Assembly: GCA_016721725.1 (NCBI GenBank) | Contig: JADKHN010000001.1 | Span: 434,001 to 498,000 of the forward strand | DNA: 64,000 nt | Direction of reading: 5' to 3' | From: Chitinophagaceae bacterium | GTDB taxonomy: Bacteria > Bacteroidota > Bacteroidia > Chitinophagales > Chitinophagaceae | Part shown: positions 45,193 to 54,930 of the stretch, piece after piece | How positions within the stretch are numbered: the first letter of the stretch is position 1 | Layout of the letters: the number at the start of each line of letters is the position of its first letter | Translations under genes and position numbers: made by a program | The notes under the pieces: model-generated | The model's input: the letters and a program-made list of their open reading frames with translations, nothing else | Database searches by the model: none | What the model was told of the DNA's origin: nothing

Positions 45193-45361
45193 GCCCCACC
45201 CCAGCCCTCCCCGAAGGAGAGGGAGGAGCATCCCGTTAGTGTTCGGCTTAAATGATCCTAAGAAGAGTTTACGAACTCGATACCTGTATTACATTTAGTA
45301 ATTGAAAGCCAAAAGTTGGAAGATAATCATCCTCCTCCCCTTCGGGGAGGCTGGGTGGGGC
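45193..45361. repeat. 169-bp palindromic repeat, copy A (between acs and the FG-GAP gene)
   Basis: Ends GCCCCACCCCAGCC and GGCTGGGTGGGGC are inverted repeats. Inner hairpins have tips GAAGG (left) and TTCGG (right), complementary to each other. Internal landmarks are CCGTTAG, CCTAAG, ACTCGATACC and AGCCAAAAGTTGGAAGA. It begins 2 nt after the acs stop. Confidence 0.85.
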
Positions 45362-45399
45362 GTCTATTTTCCTAACTTTACTCCCAAAATCACCACCCC

Positions 45400-47595
45400 A
45401 TGAGCCACCGCTCCATTTTCATTATCCTTTTTCTCATTATCCATTATTCATTTTCTGGTCAAGCACAGATGAAAAGCTGCTGCGAACCCGATGGTACCAT
45501 TCTCGTCTCTTCGGTAAAGCAAACACCCGGCACCTTGAAGATGATACGCATACTCGACAGCATCAACCACCATGCCAATCCCGAGGATTTTTATGTGATG
45601 AATGCGCAACGGGCCGAGGGTTTCAAAAAGAAACTGCTTACCGAAAAAGATCCCGGACAGCGCATCAACTATTATTTCCAGTACGCCAATGAATCCCTGA
45701 ACGCGGGCAATACCGAAGAGGCGATCAAGATCCTCAAGCAGGTGATCGCCGTGATGGGAGTCAGTTACCAGAACATCCCCGAACAATACAAGCTCCTCTT
45801 TGATCAACTTGCCATTTCATTCATGCGTAAGGGTGAGTTGGAGAACTGCGCGGCCAACCACAGTCCGCAGAGCTGCATCATACCCATACAGGGAGCCGGT
45901 ATCCATATACTGCCCTCGGGATCCGACTCGGCCATCATCCTCTACAAGGCTATCCTCGATAAATACCCAGATGACCTGCAATCCCGATACCTGCTGAATG
46001 TGGCTTATATGACCCTGGGTAAATATCCGGCGGAAGTACCCAAACAATGGTTGATCGAATCAGGTGTGTTCACAAAGAACAAAAGCGATATCATCCTGAA
46101 AGATGTGGCCGGTAAAAAGGGCGTGGATATGAACGGCATCTCGGGCAGTTGCGTGGTGGAAGACCTGGACAATGACGGGCTACTCGACATCATAGCCACT
46201 TCCTACGGACTCAACGACCAGATCCGGTATATGCACCAGCAAAAGGACGGGACCTTTAAAACGGAGACCGTATCCTCCGGACTGGTGGGCATCACTGGCG
46301 GGCTCAATATGGTGCATGCCGATTATAATAACGACGGGCTGGCCGATTTTGTGATCCTGCGCGGTGGATGGTGGGGAAAGAACGCCAAGTTCCCCCTCTC
46401 GCTGATCCGCAATAATGGCAATGGCTATTTTGAAGACATCACCCTCGAAGCGGGCATTTATTCTCCGGCGCCCACACAGACTGCCTCCTGGGGCGATTTC
46501 AATAATGATGGCTGGATCGACCTCTTCGTGGCCCATGAGAATTATCCCTGCCAGCTCTTCATCAACAACAAAGGCAAATTCAAGGACATCGCCCCAAAAC
46601 TCGGCCTGAACATCACGGCCTTTGCCAAGGGCTGCGTGTGGGGCGATATCAACAACGACGGTTATCCCGACCTCTACCTCTCGCTGCTTGGCTCGCCCAA
46701 TAAACTCTTTTTGAACAAAGCCGGCAAGGTTCCTGGTGAAAGAATATTCGAGGACATCTCCAAAGCCGCCGGTGTGGAAGAGCCCATCCGCAGTTTCCCC
46801 ACCTGGTTCTTTGATTTTGACAATGACGGGTGGCAGGATCTCTTTGTATCGGGATACGATACCAAACGTTTCTCGCAGGTTGGCGGAGACGCGGCACGCG
46901 AAATGCTGGGCATGCCGCCCTTAGGTGAACTGCCCCGCCTTTACCACAATAACGGCAACAATACCTTCACCGATGTGAGCGAGGCCTACGGCGTCAATAA
47001 AGTGAACTATGCGATGGGTTGCAATTTCGGCGATATCGACAACGACGGCTGGCTCGATTATTACCTCGGCACCGGCGCTCCCGATTACACCAGCATCGTA
47101 CCCAATAAACTCTACCGCAATATCGACGGAAAGAAATTCGAGGACATCACCTATGCCACCAATACCGGCCATATCCAGAAAGGACATGGCGTGGCTTTCG
47201 CCGATATCGACAACGACGGCGACCAGGACATCTATGAAGTGATCGGCGGGGCCGTTGAAGGCGACCGTTTCAGGAATGTGTTGTTCGAGAACAGCACCGT
47301 TACCGGAAACCACTGGCTCAAATTAAGACTGGAAGGCACCACATCCAACCGTTCGGCCATCGGAGCCAAGGTCAGGATCAAAGTAAAACTGGCCGACGGC
47401 AGCTTCCGGAATTATTATCATATCGCCAGCACAGGCGCCAGCTTCGGGTCAAAACCACTGACCATCGAAGCCGGGCTGGGCAAAGCCGTTGGCATCGAAG
47501 AGATCGAGATCAAATGGCCCAATGCCAGGCAGACGGTGGAAGTATTGAGGAATGTGGAGATGGATAAGCTGATAGTTAAAAAAGAAGGGAAGTAG
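45400..47595 (+). CDS. Exported FG-GAP/VCBS-repeat protein with C-terminal ASPIC/UnbV domain (CRTAC1 family)
   Basis: The 731-residue protein has a signal peptide (FIILFLIIHYSFSGQAQ) whose hydrophobic core is encoded by a 7-bp-periodic stretch. Residues about 50-210 are TPR-like. Seven FG-GAP repeats of a beta-propeller follow, each with a Ca-binding D-x-D/N-x-D-G-x-x-D loop (DLDNDGLLD, DYNNDGLAD, DFNNDGWID, DINNDGYPD, DFDNDGWQD, DIDNDGWLD, DIDNDGDQD). The C-terminal ASPIC domain ends with WPNARQTVEVL. It is probably exported to the periplasm or surface; ligand unknown. The gene is flanked by two direct copies of a palindromic repeat. Confidence 0.92.
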   Translation: MSHRSIFIILFLIIHYSFSGQAQMKSCCEPDGTILVSSVKQTPGTLKMIRILDSINHHANPEDFYVMNAQRAEGFKKKLLTEKDPGQRINYYFQYANESLNAGNTEEAIKILKQVIAVMGVSYQNIPEQYKLLFDQLAISFMRKGELENCAANHSPQSCIIPIQGAGIHILPSGSDSAIILYKAILDKYPDDLQSRYLLNVAYMTLGKYPAEVPKQWLIESGVFTKNKSDIILKDVAGKKGVDMNGISGSCVVEDLDNDGLLDIIATSYGLNDQIRYMHQQKDGTFKTETVSSGLVGITGGLNMVHADYNNDGLADFVILRGGWWGKNAKFPLSLIRNNGNGYFEDITLEAGIYSPAPTQTASWGDFNNDGWIDLFVAHENYPCQLFINNKGKFKDIAPKLGLNITAFAKGCVWGDINNDGYPDLYLSLLGSPNKLFLNKAGKVPGERIFEDISKAAGVEEPIRSFPTWFFDFDNDGWQDLFVSGYDTKRFSQVGGDAAREMLGMPPLGELPRLYHNNGNNTFTDVSEAYGVNKVNYAMGCNFGDIDNDGWLDYYLGTGAPDYTSIVPNKLYRNIDGKKFEDITYATNTGHIQKGHGVAFADIDNDGDQDIYEVIGGAVEGDRFRNVLFENSTVTGNHWLKLRLEGTTSNRSAIGAKVRIKVKLADGSFRNYYHIASTGASFGSKPLTIEAGLGKAVGIEEIEIKWPNARQTVEVLRNVEMDKLIVKKEGK
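45435..45455 (+). repeat. Short heptanucleotide stretch in the signal-peptide region
   Basis: CATTATC, CATTATT, CATTTTC are in 7-bp phase, with a further CATTTTC at 45414 in the same register. They encode part of the signal-peptide core. Confidence 0.4.
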
Positions 47596-47601
47596 CCGCA
47601 G

Positions 47602-47765
47602 GCCCCTCCCAGCCTCCCCCGTGGGGAGGGGGAGCATTCCGTTAGATTTATACCTTACTATCCTAAGTGGAATTCTCTGACTCGATACCGATATTACAAT
47701 TAGTATTAAATAGCCAAAAGTTGGAAGACAATCATCCTCCTCCCCACGGGGGAGGCTGGGTGGGG
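47602..47765. repeat. 164-bp palindromic repeat, copy B (after the FG-GAP gene)
   Basis: It is the same family and orientation as copy A, with ends GCCCCTCCCAGCC and GGCTGGGTGGGGC. Hairpin tips are CCCCCGTGGGG (left) and CCCCACGGGGG (right), exact reverse complements. The interior shares CCGTTAG, CCTAAG, ACTCGATACC and AGCCAAAAGTTGGAAGA with copy A but is otherwise diverged. Confidence 0.85.
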
Positions 47766-47778
47766 CTTGGCTGGGGTT

Positions 47779-50712
47779 TCAATACCCAAACAACTCTTCC
47801 AAACTCAACCGTTTCAACTCCCCGTATTTCTTCATCATGTCCTCGTTCAGTTTCTTATCTGAAGCGACGATGCAATACGTGTAGGGTTTATTGGCCAGTG
47901 TTTCACTGTGGAATTTTTTCAGTTCATTGTAACCGATCTTATCTACCGCGTCATAAGTTCTTTTGCGGGTGTCCTCATTCAAACCTTTTTGCTGCTGCTG
48001 CAGGTAATAGAAAATGATGCCGTCCTGCGTAACGCGTTCGGTCTCCAGGTCTTTGCGGATACCGTCCCTTGCGAATTTGATGTTCTCCTCCACATCGGGC
48101 AGTTCATTCAGCAGTTCGTTCATGGCGATGACCGATTCATTGAACTTATCAGCCTGGCAACCCACATAGGCCAGCGTATAGAAGGGATCTTCCTTCTTAT
48201 CAGGCTTCGCGTAAAAGGCGAAAGTAGAATAGGCCAGTGCCTTGGATTCGCGGATGGTCTGGAATACCAGGGCCCCCATGCCGCCTCCAAAATAATTATT
48301 GAATACATCCACAACCGGCTCTTTTTCGGCGTTGTAAGCGGTGGAGTTTCTTACCCAGCGGATCTCCGACTGTACCATATTGTAATCGGCGAAAAGTACC
48401 TGGTTATGGTCCTGCGTGACCGGTACAAATTTTAATTTCTCCGGCGCCGGTTTAAAAGTCACGGGTACAGGATGCAGGGATTTCAATTCAGCGGACAAGA
48501 GTGCCAGCGGCCTGGGTCCGTAATAAAGAATTTTATGAGCGTACCCGTTCATTTCATGCAGGATTCCCACGAGTTCTTCTGATGTTGTACTCTGCAATTC
48601 GGCGTCGGAGAGTACATTATTGAAGGGGTTCTTGCTTCCAAAACGGGCATATGCAACCAGTCCGTTCATGATGGCTCCTTTGTTGACCTTGGCATCGGTA
48701 CGTGATTTTTTCAATCTGGCTTTCAGGGATTCCAGCGCTTTTTCATCTCCCTTGCAGTTCTTCAATACCTCTTCGAACAGCGATACCGCCCTGGTGAAAT
48801 TATCCTGTAAACCTTCGATGGTGACCGTAGTGAACTCTGTACCGGCACTCACCGAGAAACTGCAGGCGATCTGGTAAAAAGCCTTCGTGATGTCTTCGGC
48901 GCTCATTTTATCGGTTGCCAGGAACTGCAGGTATTGCGCGGCAAGACTGAGTTTCTTATTGTTCCAGGTACCCAATTCAAAACGATAACGAAGCCGGAAG
49001 ATGGGATTGCTCTTGTTCTGTACATAGAGTATCTGAGCCGGGCCGATCACTCCCTTTTGCATGTCTTTATTGAAATCCAGCCAAACGGGTTTAACCGGAG
49101 TGGCCGGCAAATGGTTGATGGTCTTCACAAAATCCGATTGCGCATCGCGGTTGGTCTCTACCGGCGTGATGGGCGGCTTTTGCACTTTGACAATGCTCTT
49201 GTCCTCCCCCTTGCGTTTGTATATATAGACATAGTTGTCCTGGAAATAGCGGTTTGCGAAATCAACAATGTCCTTTTTGGTCAGTTTGGACAACAGGTCG
49301 GTATAGGCCACCTGTTCTTTCCAGTCGAGCTCAGAGGTAAATGCGTCCATCAGGTCACCCGCCCGGGAACCATAGGATTCGGTTGCCAGGATCTTATTCT
49401 TTTTCTGGTTATTGACGATTGCGGTGATCAGGTTTTCATCGAAATTTCCTTTTTTCAGGTTGTCGATCTCTCCCAGCATCAGCGCTTTCACATCTTCAAG
49501 TGATTGCCCGAGAGTGGGTCTGCCCTGCATATACAACACCCCGTAATCGATCATGGTATTAGCGAATGCTGAAGCACCCAGCAGTTTTTGTTTCTTCACC
49601 AGGTTCAGGTCCATCAGTCCGGCCTTGCCGTTGGTGAGTATCTGTCCAACCAGTTCGGCCATTAATGCGTCCCTTGATTTGTTTCCGGGCAGCCTGAACC
49701 CGATGGTCACGCTTTCCGCATCCGGTCCCACCACTTCAGCGGCAATGGGTGAAGTAATGGGTTGCTCGGGCTGAAAAGTATATTTTGGAACAGGCTTGCG
49801 CTGCATGTAGGAGAAGGCGGCCTCCACTTTTTTGATCATCTCATCCGGGTTGAAGTCGCCACTCATGATGACACCCATGTTGTTGGGTACGTAATAGGTA
49901 TTGAAGTACTTTCGGATCTCAGTGAGAGATGGATTCTTCAAATGCTCAACCGTACCGATGGTGGTCTGTTTGCCGTAATTGTGATTCTTGAACAGTTCGG
50001 CATAGATCCTTTCATTCACCTTTCTGCCGTCGTTGTCCAGTCCGATGTTCTTTTCTTCATAAACGGCTTCCAGTTCGGTATGGAAGATGCGCAGGATGGG
50101 ATTACGGAATCGTTCGCCCTGTAGTTTCAGGAACTTATCAACGGCGTTGGCGGGAATATCTTCGGTATATACGGTCTGCTCATTGGAGGTAAAGGCATTG
50201 GAACCCTGTCCGCCCATGGCCGCCATCATCTTATCGTATTCATTGGCGATGGCATAGGAAGCCGCGACACCCGAAACGGAATCGATCCGGTGATAGATGG
50301 CCTTTCGTAGATCAGGATCAGTAGTATGATTATATTCCTCGTAAAGTGCATCTATCTTGTCGAGTTCGGGTTTTTCTTTGGCCCAGTTGAGTGAACCGAA
50401 TTGATCCGTGCCCTTGAACAGCATATGTTCCAGGTAATGGGCCAGACCGGTATTGGTGGCGGGATCGGTCTTGCTGCCCGCCTTGGTGGCGATATAACAC
50501 TGTATGCGGGGGTCTTTATTGGTAGCACTTAAAATGACCGTCAGTCCGTTCTTAAGGGTATAGAACCGCGTATTGGCCGGATCGTTTGTTACGTATTTAT
50601 AGGTGAACCCACCTGAGGTGGCGGTCTTCCATTCATATTTACCCGTTTGCGCCAGGGTAGCAGATGTACAGAACAACAATAAGGCAAGAAGAAGTTTACT
50701 GATCGGTCTCAT
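47779..50712 (-). CDS. M16 family zinc metallopeptidase (two-half, pitrilysin/insulinase type)
   Basis: The 977-residue exported protein has a signal peptide (MRPISKLLLALLLFCTSATLAQ). The first M16 half carries the inverted zinc motif HYLEH (H92, E95, H96) followed by the distal glutamate region ELEAVYEEKNIGLDND. The second half (from about residue 540) lacks the motif, as expected for the inactive half. It probably degrades peptides in the periplasm. Convergent with the FG-GAP gene, separated by repeat copy B, which may act as a shared terminator. Confidence 0.92.
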   Translation of the reverse strand: MRPISKLLLALLLFCTSATLAQTGKYEWKTATSGGFTYKYVTNDPANTRFYTLKNGLTVILSATNKDPRIQCYIATKAGSKTDPATNTGLAHYLEHMLFKGTDQFGSLNWAKEKPELDKIDALYEEYNHTTDPDLRKAIYHRIDSVSGVAASYAIANEYDKMMAAMGGQGSNAFTSNEQTVYTEDIPANAVDKFLKLQGERFRNPILRIFHTELEAVYEEKNIGLDNDGRKVNERIYAELFKNHNYGKQTTIGTVEHLKNPSLTEIRKYFNTYYVPNNMGVIMSGDFNPDEMIKKVEAAFSYMQRKPVPKYTFQPEQPITSPIAAEVVGPDAESVTIGFRLPGNKSRDALMAELVGQILTNGKAGLMDLNLVKKQKLLGASAFANTMIDYGVLYMQGRPTLGQSLEDVKALMLGEIDNLKKGNFDENLITAIVNNQKKNKILATESYGSRAGDLMDAFTSELDWKEQVAYTDLLSKLTKKDIVDFANRYFQDNYVYIYKRKGEDKSIVKVQKPPITPVETNRDAQSDFVKTINHLPATPVKPVWLDFNKDMQKGVIGPAQILYVQNKSNPIFRLRYRFELGTWNNKKLSLAAQYLQFLATDKMSAEDITKAFYQIACSFSVSAGTEFTTVTIEGLQDNFTRAVSLFEEVLKNCKGDEKALESLKARLKKSRTDAKVNKGAIMNGLVAYARFGSKNPFNNVLSDAELQSTTSEELVGILHEMNGYAHKILYYGPRPLALLSAELKSLHPVPVTFKPAPEKLKFVPVTQDHNQVLFADYNMVQSEIRWVRNSTAYNAEKEPVVDVFNNYFGGGMGALVFQTIRESKALAYSTFAFYAKPDKKEDPFYTLAYVGCQADKFNESVIAMNELLNELPDVEENIKFARDGIRKDLETERVTQDGIIFYYLQQQQKGLNEDTRKRTYDAVDKIGYNELKKFHSETLANKPYTYCIVASDKKLNEDMMKKYGELKRLSLEELFGY

Positions 50713-50793
50713 AATTTGACATTTTTAGTTTTGCGAGATCTAAATTACCGAATTGTGCCTGAGTGGCTATGCCGTTCGAAACATAATTAACTT

Positions 50794-50801
50794 TATTTTT
50801 G
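50794..50801 (+). promoter_or_regulatory. -7 element of the alpha/beta hydrolase gene (TATTTTTG)
   Basis: An exact TAnnTTTG match lies 14 nt before the ATG at 50816, with no clear -33 partner. Confidence 0.5.
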
Positions 50802-50815
50802 AACAAACCAGCCGA

Positions 50816-51757
50816 ATGAAAAAGATCCTGAAGATCCTGTTACGCGTATTCCTAGTCCTGTTTGTGGTGGTGAACATCATTACGGCCTTTCATGCCTATA
50901 AATTCACCCATTTTTACGATAACGGCTCGGTGGAGATCAAGCGGCCGGAAGATAAGAGCGGCTGGGAGAAGACGAAGGAGATCCTCATCGGGATCAAGGC
51001 GGTCAAGCAAAAGAACTATATCTCCACTGATACCGGGTTCCAGCCAGTGACACTCATCACGAAGAGTAAGCTGAAACTGCAGGGCTGGTATTTGACCGCC
51101 GATAAGCCGATAGGAACGGTCTGCCTGTTTCACGGGCATGGCAGCACCAAATCAGCTGTATTCAAAGAATCTGAAGCATTCAGGAAACTGGGATACAATA
51201 CCTTGCTGATCGATTTCAGAGCCCATGGCGACAGCGAGGGAAACACTTCCACGATCGGGTACGATGAGACGGAGGATGTCAAGCTGGCCTATGATTATGT
51301 TGCGGCCAAAGGAGAAAAGAACATCATCTTATGGGGGATCTCCATGGGTGCGGCCTGTATCACAAAGGCCATGAACGACTACCCCTTGCAACCCAGGAAG
51401 ATCATCCTGGAAATGCCATTCGGTTCCATATTAGAGGCTGGCGAAGGCCGGATCAAAATGATGGGATTACCCGCTGAGCCGCTTGCAGCCCTGGTCACCT
51501 TCTGGGGCGGAGTTGAACATGGTTTCTGGGCCTTCAGCATGAAACCAACGAGTTTCGTCAAGCAAATCAAGTGTCCCGTATTGTTACAATGGGGAGCCCT
51601 GGATCCGCGTGTTTCAAAAGGAGAGATCGATGAGATCTATACAAACCTGGCCGTCGAAAAAAAATTGGTGGTTAAAAAAAATCGCAGTTTTATTTCTCAA
51701 AACCTTAGCTGGCAGGCAATTTTACTTTGTTTTTTCCGTTGCAATAAGGCCCAATAA
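50816..51757 (+). CDS. Alpha/beta hydrolase, 3'-truncated and lacking the catalytic His
   Basis: The start is at ATG 50816 (MKKILKILLRVFLVLFVVV), a membrane-anchor helix. Motifs present are the oxyanion FHGHGS (105-110), nucleophile elbow GISMG (S176) and acid ALDPR (D263). After EKKLVVKKN the sequence departs from the fold and ends in an unlike tail (ISQNLSWQAILLCFFRCNKAQ) that is encoded by the upstream region of the next gene. No His occurs in the final 60 residues in any frame. A deletion of the last roughly 40 codons, joined to the next gene's leader, would explain this. The product is probably inactive. Confidence 0.75.
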   Translation: MKKILKILLRVFLVLFVVVNIITAFHAYKFTHFYDNGSVEIKRPEDKSGWEKTKEILIGIKAVKQKNYISTDTGFQPVTLITKSKLKLQGWYLTADKPIGTVCLFHGHGSTKSAVFKESEAFRKLGYNTLLIDFRAHGDSEGNTSTIGYDETEDVKLAYDYVAAKGEKNIILWGISMGAACITKAMNDYPLQPRKIILEMPFGSILEAGEGRIKMMGLPAEPLAALVTFWGGVEHGFWAFSMKPTSFVKQIKCPVLLQWGALDPRVSKGEIDEIYTNLAVEKKLVVKKNRSFISQNLSWQAILLCFFRCNKAQ

Positions 51758-51767
51758 CCCCAATACT

Positions 51768-54700
51768 ATGAAAAAACAATTCTACAATGCCCTTGTAGGG
51801 TTTTTCCTGCTGTTTATTTTGTCGCAAAGCCTTAATGCCCAGATCGTTCCGCAACTGCGCTGGCCCAAATCTCCTAACGGAAAGATCGTCTGTTTTACCG
51901 ATGAGATGGAGCGTTACCGCTACGCTTTACAGGGTTTGACGGAAAACAGGAAGGTTTTCGAACTATGGATGAGCAAGCAACAAAATCAACTGAATGCAGA
52001 TAATGATCTTGCCCGGAATACTCCCATCGTTTATTCTATCCCCGTCATCTTTCATATCATCCATAACGGGGAGGCTAACGGTACCGGAAGGAATATCGCC
52101 AAGGCTTTTATCGATTCCCAGATCATTCAGATCAACGATGATTTCAGGCGGATCGCCAATACTTCAGGATATAATAACCATGCCAACGGAGCTGATGTGG
52201 AAATACAATTCGTTGCCGCAACATTGAACCCTGCCAATGCCGTATTGGGTGAACCGGGGATCGAACGGATCAACCGAAATGCAAGAGGCTGGACTGCTCC
52301 ACCGCATATGGACACTTATATGCAAAGCACCATCAAACCCAATTCATTCTGGAATCCGGACAAATACCTGAACATCTGGGTCTGTGACCTGACCGATGCA
52401 TCCGGACTGGTCTTAGGCTATGCGCAGCAACCCATTGCCCCGGGAAATATCGGGCAGGATGAAGACACGGCCTCCATTGCATCAACAGACGGCATCGTAT
52501 TGCATTATTCGATCGTTGGCAGCAGTAATAAAAAGCCGGCCGGTGTCTATCCTTTTGATGAGGGTCGGATACTGACCCATGAACTGGGCCATTTCTTCGG
52601 TTTACGTCATGTATGGGGTGAAGGCAATTGTGACCTCGATGATTTTGTGTTCGATACCCCCAGGCAGGATGGCGTCAGTTTTGGCTGCGCCACCACCAAC
52701 AATACCTGCAATGATACCAATTATGGAAGTCCATACGATTCGGCGGACATGGTGAAGAACTACATGCAATACTCCGATAATGCCTGTGTGAACATCTTCA
52801 CCCAGGGCCAGAAGAACAGGATGCGGGCGGTGATGGGCGAAAACGGAGCGGGCTCTCCCCGTCGGGAATCACTTCGCTTCTCAGACCGGGCACAGCTGAA
52901 ACCAAAGATCTCTTTCGTCAGCACCGATACCACGATTATCGAAAGGACACAATGCAATATGCCCTGGGGCTTTGTAATTCCGGTCAGGATCTCAAGGCCG
53001 CCGACCGGTACTACTTACGCTTCCGTGAATATCACCGGCAATACCAATGGCCAGGATTTTACCCTTTCCCCCGATTCGGTATCTTTCTCCCCAACGGACA
53101 CCGCAGACAAGTATTTCGCCGTGACGATGAACCCCGATGCGGTAATGGAAGGCCATGAACGCGCTTTTATCAACCTGGCGGTCAATGATACCAACAGCAC
53201 CGCTGCTCCGGATGGCTATGAACTGACCATACTGAACGATGACAATATACCGATGATGGGCAAACGCATCAACGGTAATTTATTCGCCGAGGATTTTGAG
53301 ACACCTTCAGCAGGCTGGCAGCGTTACGATTACATCAAAGGAAACAACCGGTGGCTTATCGGTGGCACTAATGGCGATGTGAACAACGGCAAGAGCGCCT
53401 ATATCTCAAAAGATTCCTCTTCACTGGCCTATGAGGCCGGCAGTCGTTCACACACCCTGTTGTTTCACAGTATCGAAGCAACGAACTGGGACAGTCTGAA
53501 CCTTTCGTTCTATTATAAATGCAAAGGCCAAACGACCAGTGGTGTGAAGAATGATTTCGGGAAGCTGATGTATTCGATCGACAGTCTTAATTTCTTCCAG
53601 GTAAACGGAACTGAAGACCTTACTGACAGCAGTAATGCCAGCTATTACAGTACAAGGCTGCCTTCCTTTCTCTGGAACAGGAAATTTTATATTGGTTTTT
53701 ACTGGCAGAACGATACGGCTACTGCCAATAATCCCCCTTTCGCCATTGATGATATCCTGATCTCAGGCAAGACCTATATTCCCGCCTCCATACATACTTC
53801 AGTGGATACCGCGATCGGTTTCTCAGATAAGCCGCTGGGGCCCATGGAAACCGTTGATTTTTACGACAGGATGAGCGGGAATATACTCGCAACCATCCAG
53901 AACCTGTCGGGACATAATTATGGCTGCGTGGATGTTGCCATCGACCGGGCCGGTACCGGAGCCCAATTCGTGAACAACGATCCTGGTACCAACCCGCAAA
54001 ATAAATTGTTCGACAGGACCTACAAGATCATTCCCCAGTATAACAATACGACCGGGAATTACAAGGTCACCTTTTATCTCACCCAGGCCGAAGTGGCCGG
54101 CTGGATGCTCAACAGCGGAAACCCTTTATCAAACCTGTATATCATCAAGGATACCGGGCATATCAGCAACACAGACTACAGCGGACCCTACGAACAAAGA
54201 CTGGCCCTGAGAACAAGCTATCTTGGAGGCGCAGACTATGCCGTATCATCGGTTTTCATGACGGGATTTTCAGGTTTTGGATTCGGGCATATCACTATTG
54301 GCACACTGCCAGTGACCCTGGTATCTTTTCGGGCAACAAAAAAAGACAATAGCTCACTGCTGGCATGGACCGTAGAGAACGAATCCAATATCCAGCGATA
54401 TGTCATCCAACGCAGTACAGACGGATCGGGATTTACCGACCTGTCCACTGTGCCGGCAACCATGGCCGGAGGGAGAAAAGAGTATACCCATCCGGATGAG
54501 TTTCCGCTCAGCGGCTGGAACTATTACCGGTTAGCCATTTATGACAAGGACAATCACCTGAAATACTCGCAGATTGAAAAGGTCTTTTTCGGGAAGGGGA
54601 TCGAGTTCACTGTTTCACCGAATCCATTCATGGACAAGATCGTACTGAATTCTTCCGGATCGGTCACCGAAGGCCTGCAAGTACAGCTCTCCGACCTGTC

Positions 54701-54848
54701 CGGAAGAATCATATCAAAGAATAATTATACTACGGTCAGCCCCGGACAGCCATTGATCCTGGAAACACCCGGATTATCCCGGGGAATCTATCACCTTAAG
54801 ATCATCGCAAACGGAGAGATATGGCGGTATAAAATATTGAAACAATAA
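51768..54848 (+). CDS. Secreted M43 (pappalysin-like) metalloprotease with T9SS sorting domain
   Basis: The start is at ATG 51768 (MKKQFYNALVGFFLLFILSQSLNAQ), since the longer frame begins inside the hydrolase. In the 1026-residue product the zinc motif HELGHFFGLRH begins at H271, and the Met-turn YMQYSDNACVN follows. A Calx-beta-like domain (SVNITGNTNGQDFTLSPDSVSF) comes after residue 400, then a MAM/cleaved-adhesin-like domain (EDFETPSAGWQRYD). The type A T9SS sorting domain forms the last 80 residues (FTVSPNPFMDKIVLN..YKILKQ). It is an extracellular protease. Confidence 0.93.
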   Translation: MKKQFYNALVGFFLLFILSQSLNAQIVPQLRWPKSPNGKIVCFTDEMERYRYALQGLTENRKVFELWMSKQQNQLNADNDLARNTPIVYSIPVIFHIIHNGEANGTGRNIAKAFIDSQIIQINDDFRRIANTSGYNNHANGADVEIQFVAATLNPANAVLGEPGIERINRNARGWTAPPHMDTYMQSTIKPNSFWNPDKYLNIWVCDLTDASGLVLGYAQQPIAPGNIGQDEDTASIASTDGIVLHYSIVGSSNKKPAGVYPFDEGRILTHELGHFFGLRHVWGEGNCDLDDFVFDTPRQDGVSFGCATTNNTCNDTNYGSPYDSADMVKNYMQYSDNACVNIFTQGQKNRMRAVMGENGAGSPRRESLRFSDRAQLKPKISFVSTDTTIIERTQCNMPWGFVIPVRISRPPTGTTYASVNITGNTNGQDFTLSPDSVSFSPTDTADKYFAVTMNPDAVMEGHERAFINLAVNDTNSTAAPDGYELTILNDDNIPMMGKRINGNLFAEDFETPSAGWQRYDYIKGNNRWLIGGTNGDVNNGKSAYISKDSSSLAYEAGSRSHTLLFHSIEATNWDSLNLSFYYKCKGQTTSGVKNDFGKLMYSIDSLNFFQVNGTEDLTDSSNASYYSTRLPSFLWNRKFYIGFYWQNDTATANNPPFAIDDILISGKTYIPASIHTSVDTAIGFSDKPLGPMETVDFYDRMSGNILATIQNLSGHNYGCVDVAIDRAGTGAQFVNNDPGTNPQNKLFDRTYKIIPQYNNTTGNYKVTFYLTQAEVAGWMLNSGNPLSNLYIIKDTGHISNTDYSGPYEQRLALRTSYLGGADYAVSSVFMTGFSGFGFGHITIGTLPVTLVSFRATKKDNSSLLAWTVENESNIQRYVIQRSTDGSGFTDLSTVPATMAGGRKEYTHPDEFPLSGWNYYRLAIYDKDNHLKYSQIEKVFFGKGIEFTVSPNPFMDKIVLNSSGSVTEGLQVQLSDLSGRIISKNNYTTVSPGQPLILETPGLSRGIYHLKIIANGEIWRYKILKQ

Positions 54849-54851
54849 AAT

Positions 54852-54880
54852 AAAAAGGGACCCCACGGGGTCTCTTTTTT
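54852..54880 (+). terminator. Terminator after the M43 protease
   Basis: AAAAAGGGACCCC/GGGGTCTCTTTTT stem, 5 nt after the stop, with a T-tract. Confidence 0.85.
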
Positions 54881-54914
54881 ATTAGGTGCAAATCATTTGC
54901 TGGCCGTAGTTTGA

Positions 54915-54922
54915 TATTTTTG
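54915..54922 (+). promoter_or_regulatory. -7 element of queA (TATTTTTG)
   Basis: An exact TAnnTTTG match lies 8 nt before the ATG, with a TTTG at 54896-54899 upstream at short spacing. Confidence 0.45.
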
Positions 54923-54930
54923 CCAGAATC

